Position numbers and translations under genes: made by a program. Shown piece by piece: positions 34,494-42,372 of a stretch of DNA of 64,000 bases. Location of the stretch: assembly GCA_946415755.1 (NCBI GenBank), contig CAMKTS010000003.1:1-64000 (forward strand), given 5' to 3'. Source of the DNA: an uncultured Prevotella sp. GTDB taxonomy: Bacteria; Bacteroidota; Bacteroidia; Bacteroidales; Bacteroidaceae. The stretch's first letter is position 1; the number at the start of each line of letters is the position of its first letter. The notes beneath the pieces are model-generated. The model saw only the letters and a list, made by a program, of their open reading frames with translations, ran no database searches and was not told where the DNA came from.

Positions 34494-35672
34494 TCACTTA
34501 ATCACGACCTTTTTACCGTTCACGATGTACACACCCTTCTTCAACATTGAACGTTGAACATTGAACATTGAACGTTCCACGCGGCGGCCCTGCAGGTCGT
34601 AGACAGAATGTTCCATGTTCAATGTTCCATGTTCAATGTTCTCGATGCCAGTGGTCTCGCCATCGCCCAGGTCGAGGCTGAAGCTGCGTGCGCCTGCGGC
34701 ATCGCCCTTCAGCTTGAAGTAGGCGCGGAAGCCCTTCATGTTGCCTGGCAGCGTCTCAGGATAGAGCAGTGTGTTGCCCGTGCCGAGGAAGAGAATCTCC
34801 TTCGTGTCGCCCGTAACCTCTGTCAGTCCCAGTGTGGGTACGAAGTCCACAGCGGTAGTCTCGACGGTCACGGCAGTCTTGCTGACCTCTGCAGCGGCGA
34901 AAGGCATGGTGGCCAAGGCGACGGCCGCCGGTGTGACCTTCACGAGGTATGGCGTGCCTGCCTTCATGCTGGTGGCATCACCGAAGGTGAGGGTCAGGGT
35001 ACCGCCGTCGAACGACGAACTGGTGAGTTCCTTCACGGTCATGCTGCCGCTCATCAGGGCGAGCTTGGCGTTGATGGCGGTCAGCGTGGCAGCCTCGACG
35101 TTGAACGGCAGTGCCAGCGTGTTCCAGCCACCAGCCTGTAGCGTGCGGGTCAGGGTGACATCAGCCTCATAGCCGTCCCACTCTTCGAGCGTAGCGGTGT
35201 TGTCGGTCTCTTCGCTCAGAGCCAGCTCGGTGTCATATACCACGCCCACCTCTACGTCATAGCCGGGCATTGCGAAGGTCCACTCGTTAGCATTAGCCGT
35301 GGGGGCTGCTACGATGGGATCCCATGCCAAGTAGATGCACTTGTAGTGCCAGTCGTCACCGCCTTGTCCGTCAGCGCGGAAATAGACGGTGTAACGACCT
35401 TCGGTGTTGACGTTGTAGTTGTTGCCCGTTCCCTCGGGAAACCAAGTCGTGGCTGCTGCGTCGTCTGCGCTATACACCACCTTGAACTCAGCAGCAGCAT
35501 CAAACCACAGGGTAATCATCATTTCGCTGGCGTTCCCTGGGTTTACGGTCAGCTTGTACTGGCTGTTGACCGTCCAGTCGTTCATATTGCCGACTACGTA
35601 GTAGCCGTCGGCCCATGCGCCGCTCACTGCCATGCAGAGCAGCGCGAGGATTGAATATATCTTTTTAGTCAT
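34494..35672 (-). CDS. Secreted surface protein with SusE/F-like domain and secretion tail
   Basis: A 392-residue secreted protein: signal peptide (to WAD, residue 22), a beta-domain with GNMNDWTV and WYHKC-like WHYKCIYLAWDP that resembles SusE/SusF-type starch-binding modules (about 23-120), a repetitive middle (about 135-330) and a C-terminal YDLQGRRV...KKGVYIVNGKKVVIK sorting-type tail. Around that tail the protein carries inserts IENIEHGTLNMEHS and ERSMFNVQRSML, coded by 7-bp TTGAACA repeats (34541-34578, 34607-34643). Expressed with the BspA-like gene upstream, 58 nt away, and the small peptide downstream. Ligand unknown. Confidence 0.65.
   Translation of the reverse strand: MTKKIYSILALLCMAVSGAWADGYYVVGNMNDWTVNSQYKLTVNPGNASEMMITLWFDAAAEFKVVYSADDAAATTWFPEGTGNNYNVNTEGRYTVYFRADGQGGDDWHYKCIYLAWDPIVAAPTANANEWTFAMPGYDVEVGVVYDTELALSEETDNTATLEEWDGYEADVTLTRTLQAGGWNTLALPFNVEAATLTAINAKLALMSGSMTVKELTSSSFDGGTLTLTFGDATSMKAGTPYLVKVTPAAVALATMPFAAAEVSKTAVTVETTAVDFVPTLGLTEVTGDTKEILFLGTGNTLLYPETLPGNMKGFRAYFKLKGDAAGARSFSLDLGDGETTGIENIEHGTLNMEHSVYDLQGRRVERSMFNVQRSMLKKGVYIVNGKKVVIK
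34541..34578. repeat. TTGAACA-type 7-bp tandem repeat inside a coding region
   Basis: Five imperfect 7-bp units (ttgaaca/ttgaacg) encode ERSMFNVQRSML in the C-terminal tail of the 34494-35672 protein. Confidence 0.9.
34607..34643. repeat. Second heptamer repeat in the same gene
   Basis: Units of atgttcc/atgttca alternate over about 37 nt and encode IENIEHGTLNMEHS, just before the YDLQGRRV motif. Together with 34541-34578 it brackets that motif. Confidence 0.85.
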
Positions 35673-35718
35673 AATCTTTTCTGTTTTTATTTTGTTTTAT
35701 ACATTATATATTTACGCA

Positions 35719-35730
35719 CGCGAGTGAGGA
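35719..35730 (-). other. Intergenic motif abutting the stop codon, junction 1
   Basis: On the minus strand TCCTCACTCGCG directly follows the stop codon of the BspA-like gene and precedes an A-rich leader of the next secreted gene. Equivalent motifs abut stops at 42361-42372 and 44465-44476. Confidence 0.5.
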
Positions 35731-38700
35731 TTACCAAGCCAGGCAGGCACGGGTATACATGAAGGTAGCATCCTTGAAGCTGGCAGACCACTCACCTGGG
35801 TCGTAACAGTAGCCCCACACCTGGTCGGCGCTTTTCTCCTCACTTGACCAATAGGTATCCCAATTGCCCTTCTTCAAATTCAAATCCGTGTCGCCGAATA
35901 CGCCTGCTTCAATCATATTGCTCCACTCGGTCTTGTTAGCCAGTTTCCATGTGGCGCCGTTAATGGCCGGTGTGTGTGCGGCGCAAGTTTCAATGGCCTC
36001 CGACCAAGTCAGCTTATTGGTTTCGTCAGCCATTGCGAGTGCCAGTCCGTTGGAGCCGTTGACGTAGCCAACCTTAGCCACTGCGGTCACGCCCTCGGGC
36101 AGGTTGGCAATGTCGGCGTAAGCCAAACCATCGCTGCCTACTACATCGCCAACAGCAGCGGCAGAGAGTGCCTTAGCAGCTGGAGCCGCAGCCTTCTTCG
36201 TGATGGTGATGCGCTTCACCTTCTTCTTGCCTGTGTAGTTGAGGGTCACGGTCTCGCCCTCGGCAGCAGAGGTAGGATCGGCTGTCCAGTCGGTGAGGCC
36301 GTCAGCGAAGGTCACGTTGTAGGTGGCGGGAGCGGCCATTTCCTCAATCTTACTTTCGTAGGCAGCCCATCCGGCCTTGTAGGTGTCACCGCAGCCTGCG
36401 GGGACGTAGATTGTGCCTGAGAAGGAATCGCCAAAAGCCTCCTCGCCGTAAGTCGTCAGACTGGTGGCATAGATGGTGACTGTGGTCAGATTGTCACACC
36501 ACCCAAAGGCACGGTCGCCGATGACCTCCACGCTGGCGGGGATGGTGACCGTTGTCAGGCCAGAGCAACTTTCAAAGGCATTGCCGCCGATGCTCTCCAA
36601 GCCGTCGGGGAAGGTGACGGTCGTCAAACCCGTGCAACCGGCGAAGGCTGCCTCGGCGATGCTTGTCAGGTCGGCGGGTAGGTTGGCAAACACCGTCCCG
36701 CTACAACCCTGTATCAATGTGTGTGTCGCCTTTACAATCAGTGCGTTGCAGCCGTTGGGAGCTTCATATACCGTATTGCCGGCGGCCACGGTAATCTCAG
36801 CCAAAGAACTACAGTATCCGAAGGCCAGCTCGTCGATGCTCGTCACGCCGGCAGGGATGTTGACAGATGTTATTTGAGTGTCCTGGAATGCCCTCATGCC
36901 GATGGTCTCCAAGCTGGCAGGCAGGGTAATGGTTGTTATACCGCATCGAGCGAAGGCCATATCGCCGATGGCCTGCAAGTTGGCTGGCAAGGTGACGGAT
37001 GTCACATTAGAGCACGAAGTGAAGGCACGTGTACCGACACTCGTCACGCCTTCTCCGATGATAATACTCGTGATGTCATTTTGATAAGCAGACCAGGGAG
37101 TCTCATAGTCAAAATCGGCCATCGCACCCGTGCCGCTGATGGTCATCACGCCGTCGTCGGTCAAAGAATAAGTGACGTTCTTACCGTCGTTCACGCTCGG
37201 GTCGCCACAGTAACCGCTAGCAATTACGTAGACGAAAGGCAAGAAATCGCTGGAGCTGTTAGAGGTCACATAAGCATTGCCTAAGGCGACCTTAGTGCCT
37301 GATGCCACAGGATAGAAGCCCACGCCTTGCGCATCGCTGTTCAGCGCGTAGAGCGTGCCATCGCTCGTTGCTCCTGCAACATCTGATACGCCCGCCAAGT
37401 CGTTGCCTGTGAAGTCGTTGCTGCTGCCCGCTGTTGTGCGTGTCAGCGTGATGGAAGCCGTTGCCGATTTCAGGATGACGGCGTTGTTGGCATTCACTCT
37501 CTTGTCCGTTGTCAGTTCTGTCAGCAGCAGTTTGTCGCCACTGAGCGCAGCCTTGAAAATTTGTGTGCCCGTAGCAGGTACCTGGAAGTTATGGTTCTGG
37601 TTATAGAACGTCATCCAGTATTCGCCACTCTCTTCTACAGTTGCCGTCAGGTTCATCGTCACTGTCGTACTGCCTGGGAACACTCCTACCGATTCTCCAG
37701 CATAGTTGAACGCTGTTGCATCGATATACGGATTGCTGTTAAGGGTAAGTGTTGCCAGATTTTTACAAAGATAGAAGGCATTCCACCCAATGCTCGTCAC
37801 GCTGGCGGGCATCTCGATGCTGGTCAGTCCGAAGCAATAACTAAAGGCACCCTCATCGATGGTCTTTACGCCGTTGGGTATGCTGAACGATGCCATTGGG
37901 CAATACTCGAAAGCACTATTGCCGATGGTCTCAAGATTCGAGCCAGAAGCAATAGTGACCGTCAGATCAGTAGTGGTCCAGTCATCGGTATAGCCGCAAC
38001 TATAGAAAGCCATTTTGCCGATACTGGTCACACTGGCGGGGATGCTGATCGATTCCACTATGTTGCAATCTTCAAAGGCATACTCACCGACAGTTGTTAC
38101 ACCTTCCTCAATAACAATGCTTGTGATGTCATCAGCATAGGCGGCGAGCCAAGGAGCTGGGGTGCCATACCCCATATGAGGACTATCAAAATTAGCCATA
38201 GCACCCGAACCGCTGATGGTGATGGTGGTGCCAGATACTTCCCATGTGACGTTCTCGCCATTATTCACGGTCGGATCACCGCAGTAACCACTGGTAGCAG
38301 CAGCGACTTCGTGTCCAGCAAATGTGTAATGCGTATCGTCAGTTTTAGTCACTTCAATGCCGTCGTACGGGGTGGCGGGCCATGTGTTGTTGTTCATGGC
38401 AGGCAGAAGGTTCATCTTATCGATGTCAGTGAAGTAGTAATAACCGTTATTATCCTTAATCACATAGAACATTCCGTCCGCATCCTCTGTGACTGTCGCT
38501 GGATCCACCTCAGGATTATCTCCAGGTTCGACGTTTGCTCTTAGCACTGTAAAAGGACTATTACTGGACTGGAACACCATATCATTGATTTCCCAGTCTT
38601 CGGATATTGAAAAAGAGTCACCGGGCTTGAGCACTTCACCGCCGTTGAACGACGTGTAGTTGTCGGCCCATGCGCTGGTTACCGTCAGGCAGAGCAGCGC

Positions 38701-38799
38701 GAGAATAGATAGGAATTTTGACCTGCGGTCGAAATGTCTTCCGCTCTGCAAAGCCGATGCAAGCATCGCTTTGCCCTCGCTTAATCGAAATTTTCTCAT
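35731..38799 (-). CDS. BspA-like leucine-rich-repeat surface protein
   Basis: A 1022-residue secreted protein with a signal peptide after a basic extension (SKFLSILALLCLTVTSAWAD, about residues 27-46). Two blocks of LRR_5 repeats follow (about 210-380, SIPASVTSIGKMAFYSCG; and about 560-780, TLPANLQAIGDMAFARCG). These repeats are typical of BspA-like adhesins and dietary or mucosal polymer binders of Bacteroidales. The C-terminal part (about 905-1022; WKLANKTEWSNMI, WSSEEKSADQVWGYCYD, TRACLAW) resembles DUF1566-type modules of surface proteins. It is the first gene of the operon controlled by the promoter/palindrome at 38885-38959. The first in-frame ATG gives an unusually long basic N-terminus; a start nearer the signal helix is possible. 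Confidence 0.8.
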   Translation of the reverse strand: MRKFRLSEGKAMLASALQSGRHFDRRSKFLSILALLCLTVTSAWADNYTSFNGGEVLKPGDSFSISEDWEINDMVFQSSNSPFTVLRANVEPGDNPEVDPATVTEDADGMFYVIKDNNGYYYFTDIDKMNLLPAMNNNTWPATPYDGIEVTKTDDTHYTFAGHEVAAATSGYCGDPTVNNGENVTWEVSGTTITISGSGAMANFDSPHMGYGTPAPWLAAYADDITSIVIEEGVTTVGEYAFEDCNIVESISIPASVTSIGKMAFYSCGYTDDWTTTDLTVTIASGSNLETIGNSAFEYCPMASFSIPNGVKTIDEGAFSYCFGLTSIEMPASVTSIGWNAFYLCKNLATLTLNSNPYIDATAFNYAGESVGVFPGSTTVTMNLTATVEESGEYWMTFYNQNHNFQVPATGTQIFKAALSGDKLLLTELTTDKRVNANNAVILKSATASITLTRTTAGSSNDFTGNDLAGVSDVAGATSDGTLYALNSDAQGVGFYPVASGTKVALGNAYVTSNSSSDFLPFVYVIASGYCGDPSVNDGKNVTYSLTDDGVMTISGTGAMADFDYETPWSAYQNDITSIIIGEGVTSVGTRAFTSCSNVTSVTLPANLQAIGDMAFARCGITTITLPASLETIGMRAFQDTQITSVNIPAGVTSIDELAFGYCSSLAEITVAAGNTVYEAPNGCNALIVKATHTLIQGCSGTVFANLPADLTSIAEAAFAGCTGLTTVTFPDGLESIGGNAFESCSGLTTVTIPASVEVIGDRAFGWCDNLTTVTIYATSLTTYGEEAFGDSFSGTIYVPAGCGDTYKAGWAAYESKIEEMAAPATYNVTFADGLTDWTADPTSAAEGETVTLNYTGKKKVKRITITKKAAAPAAKALSAAAVGDVVGSDGLAYADIANLPEGVTAVAKVGYVNGSNGLALAMADETNKLTWSEAIETCAAHTPAINGATWKLANKTEWSNMIEAGVFGDTDLNLKKGNWDTYWSSEEKSADQVWGYCYDPGEWSASFKDATFMYTRACLAW

Positions 38800-38884
38800 A
38801 ATTTGTTACTGTTTTTTAATGAATAATTGTATTGTGTTATCAATAATTTGCCTAGCCTAGCCTCGCTACTTATAGTTTCGGCTA

Positions 38885-38892
38885 CAAAATTA
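38885..38892 (-). promoter_or_regulatory. Putative -7 box of the BspA-like operon (element copy A)
   Basis: TAATTTTG followed by TAGCCG on the minus strand, 85 nt before the ATG at 38799. It lies 31 nt from the palindrome 38924-38959. Confidence 0.6.
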
Positions 38893-38923
38893 CAAAAAAA
38901 GAAACAGCCCTGCAAGAAAACCT

Positions 38924-38959
38924 ATGCACGCATTTGGTAGGGGTACCAAATGCATGCGT
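38924..38959. promoter_or_regulatory. Candidate operator palindrome, copy A
   Basis: ATGCACGCATTTGGTA ... TACCAAATGCATGCGT; four of 18 pairs mismatch. The half-site matches that of the perfect palindrome at 30328-30363. Confidence 0.6.
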
Positions 38960-38973
38960 TAAAAAAATCAAAA

Positions 38974-39005
38974 CGCCGCGACCACCTCTTTCGGGTGTCG
39001 CGGCG
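38974..39005 (-). terminator. Rho-independent terminator, element copy A
   Basis: On the minus strand a GCCGCGAC...GTCGCGGC stem with loop region is followed by GTTTTGATTTTTTT. It would end transcription of the decayed toxin-antitoxin locus before the BspA-like promoter. Confidence 0.7.
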
Positions 39006-39013
39006 TAATATTA

Positions 39014-39202
39014 TTATCTGTTGGGGAAATGTACGGGTTTACTCTGTTTGCCTTGCCTGGGCTCACGACGGGTGTCCCAGAAATCAACGATATAGATGAT
39101 TTCATCGTCGATGCGATAGACCATTTTGTTTAGACCGTTGATGATGACACTGCGGTAGGTCAGCGGGCGGTCGGCGTAGAGTGGGTCGATTTGGCCGATG
39201 TT
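39014..39202 (-). pseudogene. C-terminal remnant of a RelE/ParE-type toxin gene
   Basis: In this frame 62 codons resemble the C-terminal half of a RelE/ParE toxin: NIGQIDPLYADRPLTYRSVI, then a KMVYRIDDEIIYIVDFWDTRREP end. No N-terminal half is present: going upstream the frame reaches TGA within about 25 codons and has no toxin-like residues. It overlaps the end of the antitoxin-like gene (39160-39528) in another frame, so a deletion seems to have joined the two. Likely inactive; the antitoxin may survive. Confidence 0.6.
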
Positions 39203-39528
39203 GGGCTGAGTTGACGTGACTCCTCCTCTGCATCCTCGCGGGCGAACTCTTCTTCCAGCTCACGCCACACGTCTTCATCATCGACAACTTTGCCTGCGGC
39301 AATCTCTGCCTCGGCCTGGTCAATCCTCGCGTTCAGTTCCTCCATGGTGAAGGGACGCAAAGAGTATTCCTCGTCGTCGGTCTCCTTAGCCTTGGCCACT
39401 GAGGGCTTAACGCTCTCAATGAGAATTGATACCAGCTCCAGCTTCTGGCTGTCGTCCAACTCCTTTGCCAGATTCCAGACCTTTGTGATGGGTGTAGCCA
39501 TATTGCGTCTTCTAATTGTTGCTTCCAT
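39160..39528 (-). CDS. Antitoxin-like protein of a decayed toxin-antitoxin locus
   Basis: A 122-residue acidic protein. The N-terminal DDSQKLELVSILIESVKP segment is identical to that of the antitoxin at 40150-40419. The middle is acidic and helical (MEELNARIDQAEAEIAAGKVVDDEDVWRELEEEFAREDAEEE). The C-terminal tail of about 20 residues runs through the remnant of the toxin gene in another frame and is probably not original. I started it at the ATG at 39528; the open frame begins 10 codons earlier. Promoter TATCTTTG at 39556-39563 supports expression. Confidence 0.65.
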   Translation of the reverse strand: MEATIRRRNMATPITKVWNLAKELDDSQKLELVSILIESVKPSVAKAKETDDEEYSLRPFTMEELNARIDQAEAEIAAGKVVDDEDVWRELEEEFAREDAEEESRQLSPTSAKSTHSTPTAR

Positions 39529-39555
39529 AATCTTCGTTATTTTGAATTCACGCTG

Positions 39556-39563
39556 CAAAGATA
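39556..39563 (-). promoter_or_regulatory. Putative -7 box of the decayed locus antitoxin
   Basis: TATCTTTG followed by GCAG on the minus strand, 27 nt before the ATG at 39528. Confidence 0.5.
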
Positions 39564-39627
39564 GTGCAAAATTTCGATTAAGTGAAAGGAATGAGAATAA
39601 ATTTTCATTCCTGAGCGTGAGATAGTT

Positions 39628-39806
39628 CCGTTCGAGCGGATTTGCAATCCGCTCGTTGTGAGTATCAGGATTTTTAATCCTACTCCTTCAGCGCATCGCA
39701 GATGCTTGTATTCATTGCAGCCGGATTGCAAATCCGTCTGAACGGAGGGTCTTGGGAGGGTCTTGGGGACAGGACCACTGACCCAATACTGGGTCATGTG
39801 CCTCTT
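39628..39806. repeat. Nested-palindrome repeat R1
   Basis: About 180 bp composed of small palindromes (GAGCGGATTTGCAATCCGCTC, AGGATTTTTAATCCT, GCATCGCAGATGC, CCGGATTGCAAATCCG) and a gggtcttggggacaggacc/tgacccaatactgggtca end. A second copy (R2) lies at 40707-40910, and parts occur at 48207-48277. No coding content. It fills most of the gap between the two toxin-antitoxin loci. Confidence 0.85.
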
Positions 39807-39863
39807 ACCAAGACCCGTCGGCGTTATGCTCACTTAATTGCGATTTTAGACATTTGGGATGTG

Positions 39864-40160
39864 CTACTCGTGCATGTTTTGCGCGTGGCAGGCATCGACG
39901 ACGGTGATGGTGTCGCCCTCGATGGTGTAAGCGTAGTACCACTTGTCGGTGTTTGCCATGTGGTAGCCCTCCCATCTACTGATGGTGGGGCGACGGCGCA
40001 GCAACGTCTTCTCTATGCCGTAGATGGCGAAGAAGGCATCGCGCACGTTCCGTTCCATGTCCTCGTAAGAATAGGTGTGACGGTACTTCTTGGCCACGTT
40101 CCGATAGAACGACCTGATCTTGGCGGCTGTACGCTTTGTGTAGAAATACTTATATTGCAT
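39864..40160 (-). CDS. Type II toxin, RelE/ParE-like
   Basis: A 98-residue basic protein (AAKIRSFYRNVAKKYRHTYSYEDMERNVRD, then TLLRRRPTISRWEGYHMANTDKWYYAYTIEGDTITVVDACHAQN). The size, basic helices followed by a beta-rich end, and the overlap with an upstream antitoxin-like gene (11 nt) fit the RelE/ParE superfamily. RelE members cleave mRNA on the ribosome; ParE members poison gyrase; which applies is unclear. The paired antitoxin is 40150-40419. Confidence 0.65.
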   Translation of the reverse strand: MQYKYFYTKRTAAKIRSFYRNVAKKYRHTYSYEDMERNVRDAFFAIYGIEKTLLRRRPTISRWEGYHMANTDKWYYAYTIEGDTITVVDACHAQNMHE

Positions 40161-40419
40161 CTTTCTCGTCGTAAATAGCCTTGATGTCCTTCATCGTCAG
40201 TTCGTAGGCCTCTTCAGCCGTGTACAGTTCCTTGTCCATGTCGGGGAAATCCTCCTCGAGGGGCATGTCGAACACAGTCCTGGTCTGTATGGGCTTAACG
40301 CTCTCAATGAGAATTGATACCAACTCCAGCTTCTGGCTGTCGTCCATGTCCTTCACCATCTCGCGATAGTAGCTCATCGGGTGTGCCGTGCGCCGTCTCT
40401 TTGTTGTCGTTGCGTCCAT
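40150..40419 (-). CDS. Antitoxin of the RelE/ParE-like pair
   Basis: An 89-residue acidic protein with N-terminal basic residues (MDATTTKRRRTAH), then DMDDSQKLELVSILIESVKP shared with the 39160-39528 protein, and an acidic C-terminus (PLEEDFPDMDKELYTAEEAYELTMKDIKAIYDEKDAI) that would wrap the toxin. Overlap of 11 nt with the toxin gene implies translational coupling. Promoter at 40450-40457. No DNA-binding fold could be recognised with confidence. Confidence 0.7.
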   Translation of the reverse strand: MDATTTKRRRTAHPMSYYREMVKDMDDSQKLELVSILIESVKPIQTRTVFDMPLEEDFPDMDKELYTAEEAYELTMKDIKAIYDEKDAI

Positions 40420-40449
40420 AATCCTAATGTTTAATCAGTTTTACGACTG

Positions 40450-40457
40450 CAAAGATA
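40450..40457 (-). promoter_or_regulatory. Putative -7 box of the toxin-antitoxin operon
   Basis: TATCTTTG followed by GCAG on the minus strand, 30 nt before the ATG at 40419. Confidence 0.55.
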
Positions 40458-40706
40458 CAACAATTTTCTGAATCTTCTTTCTTTTCACGCGAATTTTCGG
40501 AGCAGCGAGCACAAAATCAAATTAATTTGAATTTTGCCGAGTCGTGACGAAAATGGATAACATCAATTTCCATTAATTGCCCATTAATTTCTCATTAATT
40601 ATTTATTTAGTTTTCGCATGTTTAGAAACGACCACAGATTGCGCAGATGACACGGATTATTACTGCATTGATTGAGATTTATTCTGATTACGCAGATTCT
40701 GTTACC

Positions 40707-40910
40707 CCGTTCGAGCGGATTTGCAATCCGTTCGAGCGGATTTGCAATCCGCTCGCTGTGAGTATTAGGATTTTTAATCCTACTCCTTCAGCGCATCGCA
40801 GATGCTTATATTCATTGCAGCCGGATTGCAAATCCGTCTGAACGGAGGGTCTTGGGGAGGAGGATCTTGGGGACAGGACCACTGACCCAATACTGGGTCA
40901 TGTGCCTCTT
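40707..40910. repeat. Nested-palindrome repeat R2
   Basis: About 90 percent identical by eye to R1 (39628-39806), with an additional tandem copy of the TTCGAGCGGATTTGCAATCC unit at its left end. Ends with the same tgggtcatgtgcctctt as R1. Confidence 0.85.
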
Positions 40911-40912
40911 CA

Positions 40913-40980
40913 CGTCGGTGAGGAGCCTCCTCACGACCGTGAGTGGCCTCCTCACGGCGGTGAGTGGCCCACTCACGGAA
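40913..40980. repeat. Tandem CTCAC/GTGAG hairpin cluster
   Basis: Four to five imperfect 20-bp units alternating gtgag-gagcctc and ctcacg-ac-cgtgagtggcc. Each unit can form a small CTCACG/CGTGAG stem. Directly follows R2. Confidence 0.75.
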
Positions 40981-41095
40981 ATCCCGCACGCTGGGATTTT
41001 CCGTACCAATCCAGTCATCATTTCTCAAAATGTCACTTTCGCTGATGTAACATTCCTTCGCGCACGCGCATGTATATAGCGAAACGTCTTTTTAT

Positions 41096-41175
41096 GTGAC
41101 CCTTCTGACCCTTCTGACCCGTAAAAGACTTTCGACAATATCCCAGTTACGGGTCAGAAGGGTCAGAAGGGTCAC
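41096..41175. repeat. Perfect 29-bp inverted repeat with internal 9-bp direct repeats
   Basis: GTGACCCTTCTGACCCTTCT (start of left arm, 41096-41124) is exactly complemented by the right arm (41147-41175); loop 22 nt. Arms contain 9-bp direct units tgacccttc. A TTTTTT run follows the right arm on the plus strand. CGCGCACGCGC motifs lie near both sides (41059-41070 and 41203-41215). A comparable structure is at 63733-63856. Confidence 0.85.
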
Positions 41176-41237
41176 GTTTTTTGGCGTTTGCCTACTACGT
41201 ACGCACGCGCGAAGAGGGTGACGCATCGCCGAAGTCA

Positions 41238-41357
41238 GGAAATTACCCAAAAAGAAACAGCCCCACAAGAAAACCTATGCACGCATTTGGTAGGTGTCCC
41301 AAATGCGTGTGTTAAAAAAATCAAAACGCAGCAATCACCCCTTTCGGGTGTCCCGAT
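41238..41357. repeat. Decayed copy B of the terminator-palindrome-promoter element
   Basis: Same layout as copies A and C: box position 41238-41245 (TAATTTCC, a damaged -7 box), palindrome 41277-41312 (ATGCACGCATTTGGTAGG / TGTCCCAAATGCGTGTGT), terminator-like stem 41327-41357 with weakened pairing. No gene starts downstream on the minus strand for more than 800 nt. Confidence 0.65.
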
Positions 41358-41465
41358 GGATAATTTTTGATTGGGGGAATGTCGTTACTTCTCCTCGTTA
41401 AGCGTTGGTGTCAAGAACTACGTGCTGCATCGTCGCACGAAGCAAAAAGGGAAGAGAGCCTTGTA

Positions 41466-41508
41466 ACAAAAAGAAACCGCTGCCAACAGATTCGACAACG
41501 GTTTCCTG
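41466..41508 (-). terminator. Rho-independent terminator of the surface operon 47899-41670
   Basis: On the minus strand AAACCGTTG ... CAGCGGTTT (stem of 7-9 pairs) is followed by CTTTTTGTT. Confidence 0.75.
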
Positions 41509-41595
41509 ATTGCATATAATTACTACTTTAATTCCTTAGTTCTCACTCGCTGAGGGGAATCAGCGCGTGCGTGTTGGGGGATAATAGTTGGAATT

Positions 41596-41669
41596 TACTT
41601 CACCACGACCTTGAGCTGCGCTCGAGCTCGTTCACGTTCGGACGAACTCAAGCAAGCTCAGTTCGTCGC
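41596..41669 (-). other. Structured 3' segment after the surface gene (copy 2)
   Basis: Counterpart of 34424-34493: GACGAACT pairs with AGTTCGTC, then a GAGCTCGAGC...AGCTC stem, immediately after the stop codon. Here no small-peptide gene follows. Confidence 0.6.
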
Positions 41670-42317
41670 TCACTTAATCACGACCTTACGGCCGTTGAGG
41701 ATGTAGATGCCCTTCTTCAGGTGCTCAACACGTTGTCCGTTCAGGTTATAAGCCCTTGAACTATTATCCTTGAACCCTTCACCCTTAACCATCTCGATGC
41801 CGGTCGTCTCGCTGTATAGCTCGAAGACATTGCTCGCACCGGTGGTGCCTGCATAGTTGCTCTCGTCAACGGCGGTGGCGATGGCTACGTAGCGGCCTGG
41901 TGTGAGGGCGGCGAAGGCGATGACGTCACCAGTGGGATTGCCGTCATCGTCGAGGGCGTAGATAGCAGCCTGGAAGTCGGTGCCCACCGTGAGGAATTTC
42001 TGCTCAGTCTGGTCGTACACCTTGACGAAGTTCATAATCTCTTCGGTGGTCAGATCGGCGGGGACGAAGCCCTCACCCTCATTCTTCAGTCGGATGCGGT
42101 AGCCTTCAGTGCCGTCGCCCACGCTGGCGGTCATGTTGCTGGCCATGTTGCGCACGATGTCGTACTCCAGCGTAGCGTCGTACGAGGGCATGTCGAACGA
42201 TGCCTCAGTCTTGTCGTCGCTGATGGTCACCTCGGTGTCGGTGTCCTGCGCCCACGCGCCCGTCGTCATTGTGAAGAGCGCGACGAGCGTCAATAGATAT
42301 CTAAATATATGTTTCAT
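41670..42317 (-). CDS. Short secreted surface protein with secretion tail
   Basis: A 215-residue secreted protein: signal peptide MKHIFRYLLTLVALFTMTTG...AWAQ, nearly the same as that of the upstream gene, a domain with ISDDKTEASFDMPSYDATLEYDIVRNM (shared with the 42373-44421 protein), a beta-rich part, and the C-terminal YNLNGQRVEHLKKGIYILNG...VVIK tail. I started it at the ATG at 42317, directly before the signal peptide; the open frame extends 41 codons upstream into the previous gene. Last gene of the operon 47899-41670. Function unknown. Confidence 0.7.
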   Translation of the reverse strand: MKHIFRYLLTLVALFTMTTGAWAQDTDTEVTISDDKTEASFDMPSYDATLEYDIVRNMASNMTASVGDGTEGYRIRLKNEGEGFVPADLTTEEIMNFVKVYDQTEQKFLTVGTDFQAAIYALDDDGNPTGDVIAFAALTPGRYVAIATAVDESNYAGTTGASNVFELYSETTGIEMVKGEGFKDNSSRAYNLNGQRVEHLKKGIYILNGRKVVIK

Positions 42318-42360
42318 AATCTTTTTCTTTTTTATTGTTCTTTCTACTTTGTTTTTCATA

Positions 42361-42372
42361 CGCGAGGGGCGG
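42361..42372 (-). other. Intergenic motif abutting the stop codon, junction 2
   Basis: CCGCCCCTCGCG on the minus strand directly after the stop of the 42373-44421 gene, like the motifs at 35719-35730 and 44465-44476. Confidence 0.5.

Larger units (their letters stand above)
40458..41465. other. 1-kb non-coding stretch made of repeats
   Basis: No plausible gene is seen. The stretch contains R2 (40707-40910), a cluster of CTCAC/GTGAG units (40913-40980), the inverted repeat 41096-41175 and a decayed copy of the terminator-palindrome-promoter element (41238-41357). Open frames here are low-complexity and repeat-derived. Confidence 0.7.

Noticed and set aside
34222..34557. Rightward open frame of 111 codons
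   Set aside because: It covers the small-peptide gene and the structured 3' segment on the other strand and shows no protein-like pattern.
39102..39323. Leftward frame with ATG as a possible full toxin
   Set aside because: The toxin-like residues lie in a different frame; this one is basic and low-complexity.
40688..41028. Overlapping short frames in the 40.7-41.0 kb repeats
   Set aside because: Translations consist of repeat units (RREEATHGREE, GLQIRSNG) with no start signals; they are repeat-derived.
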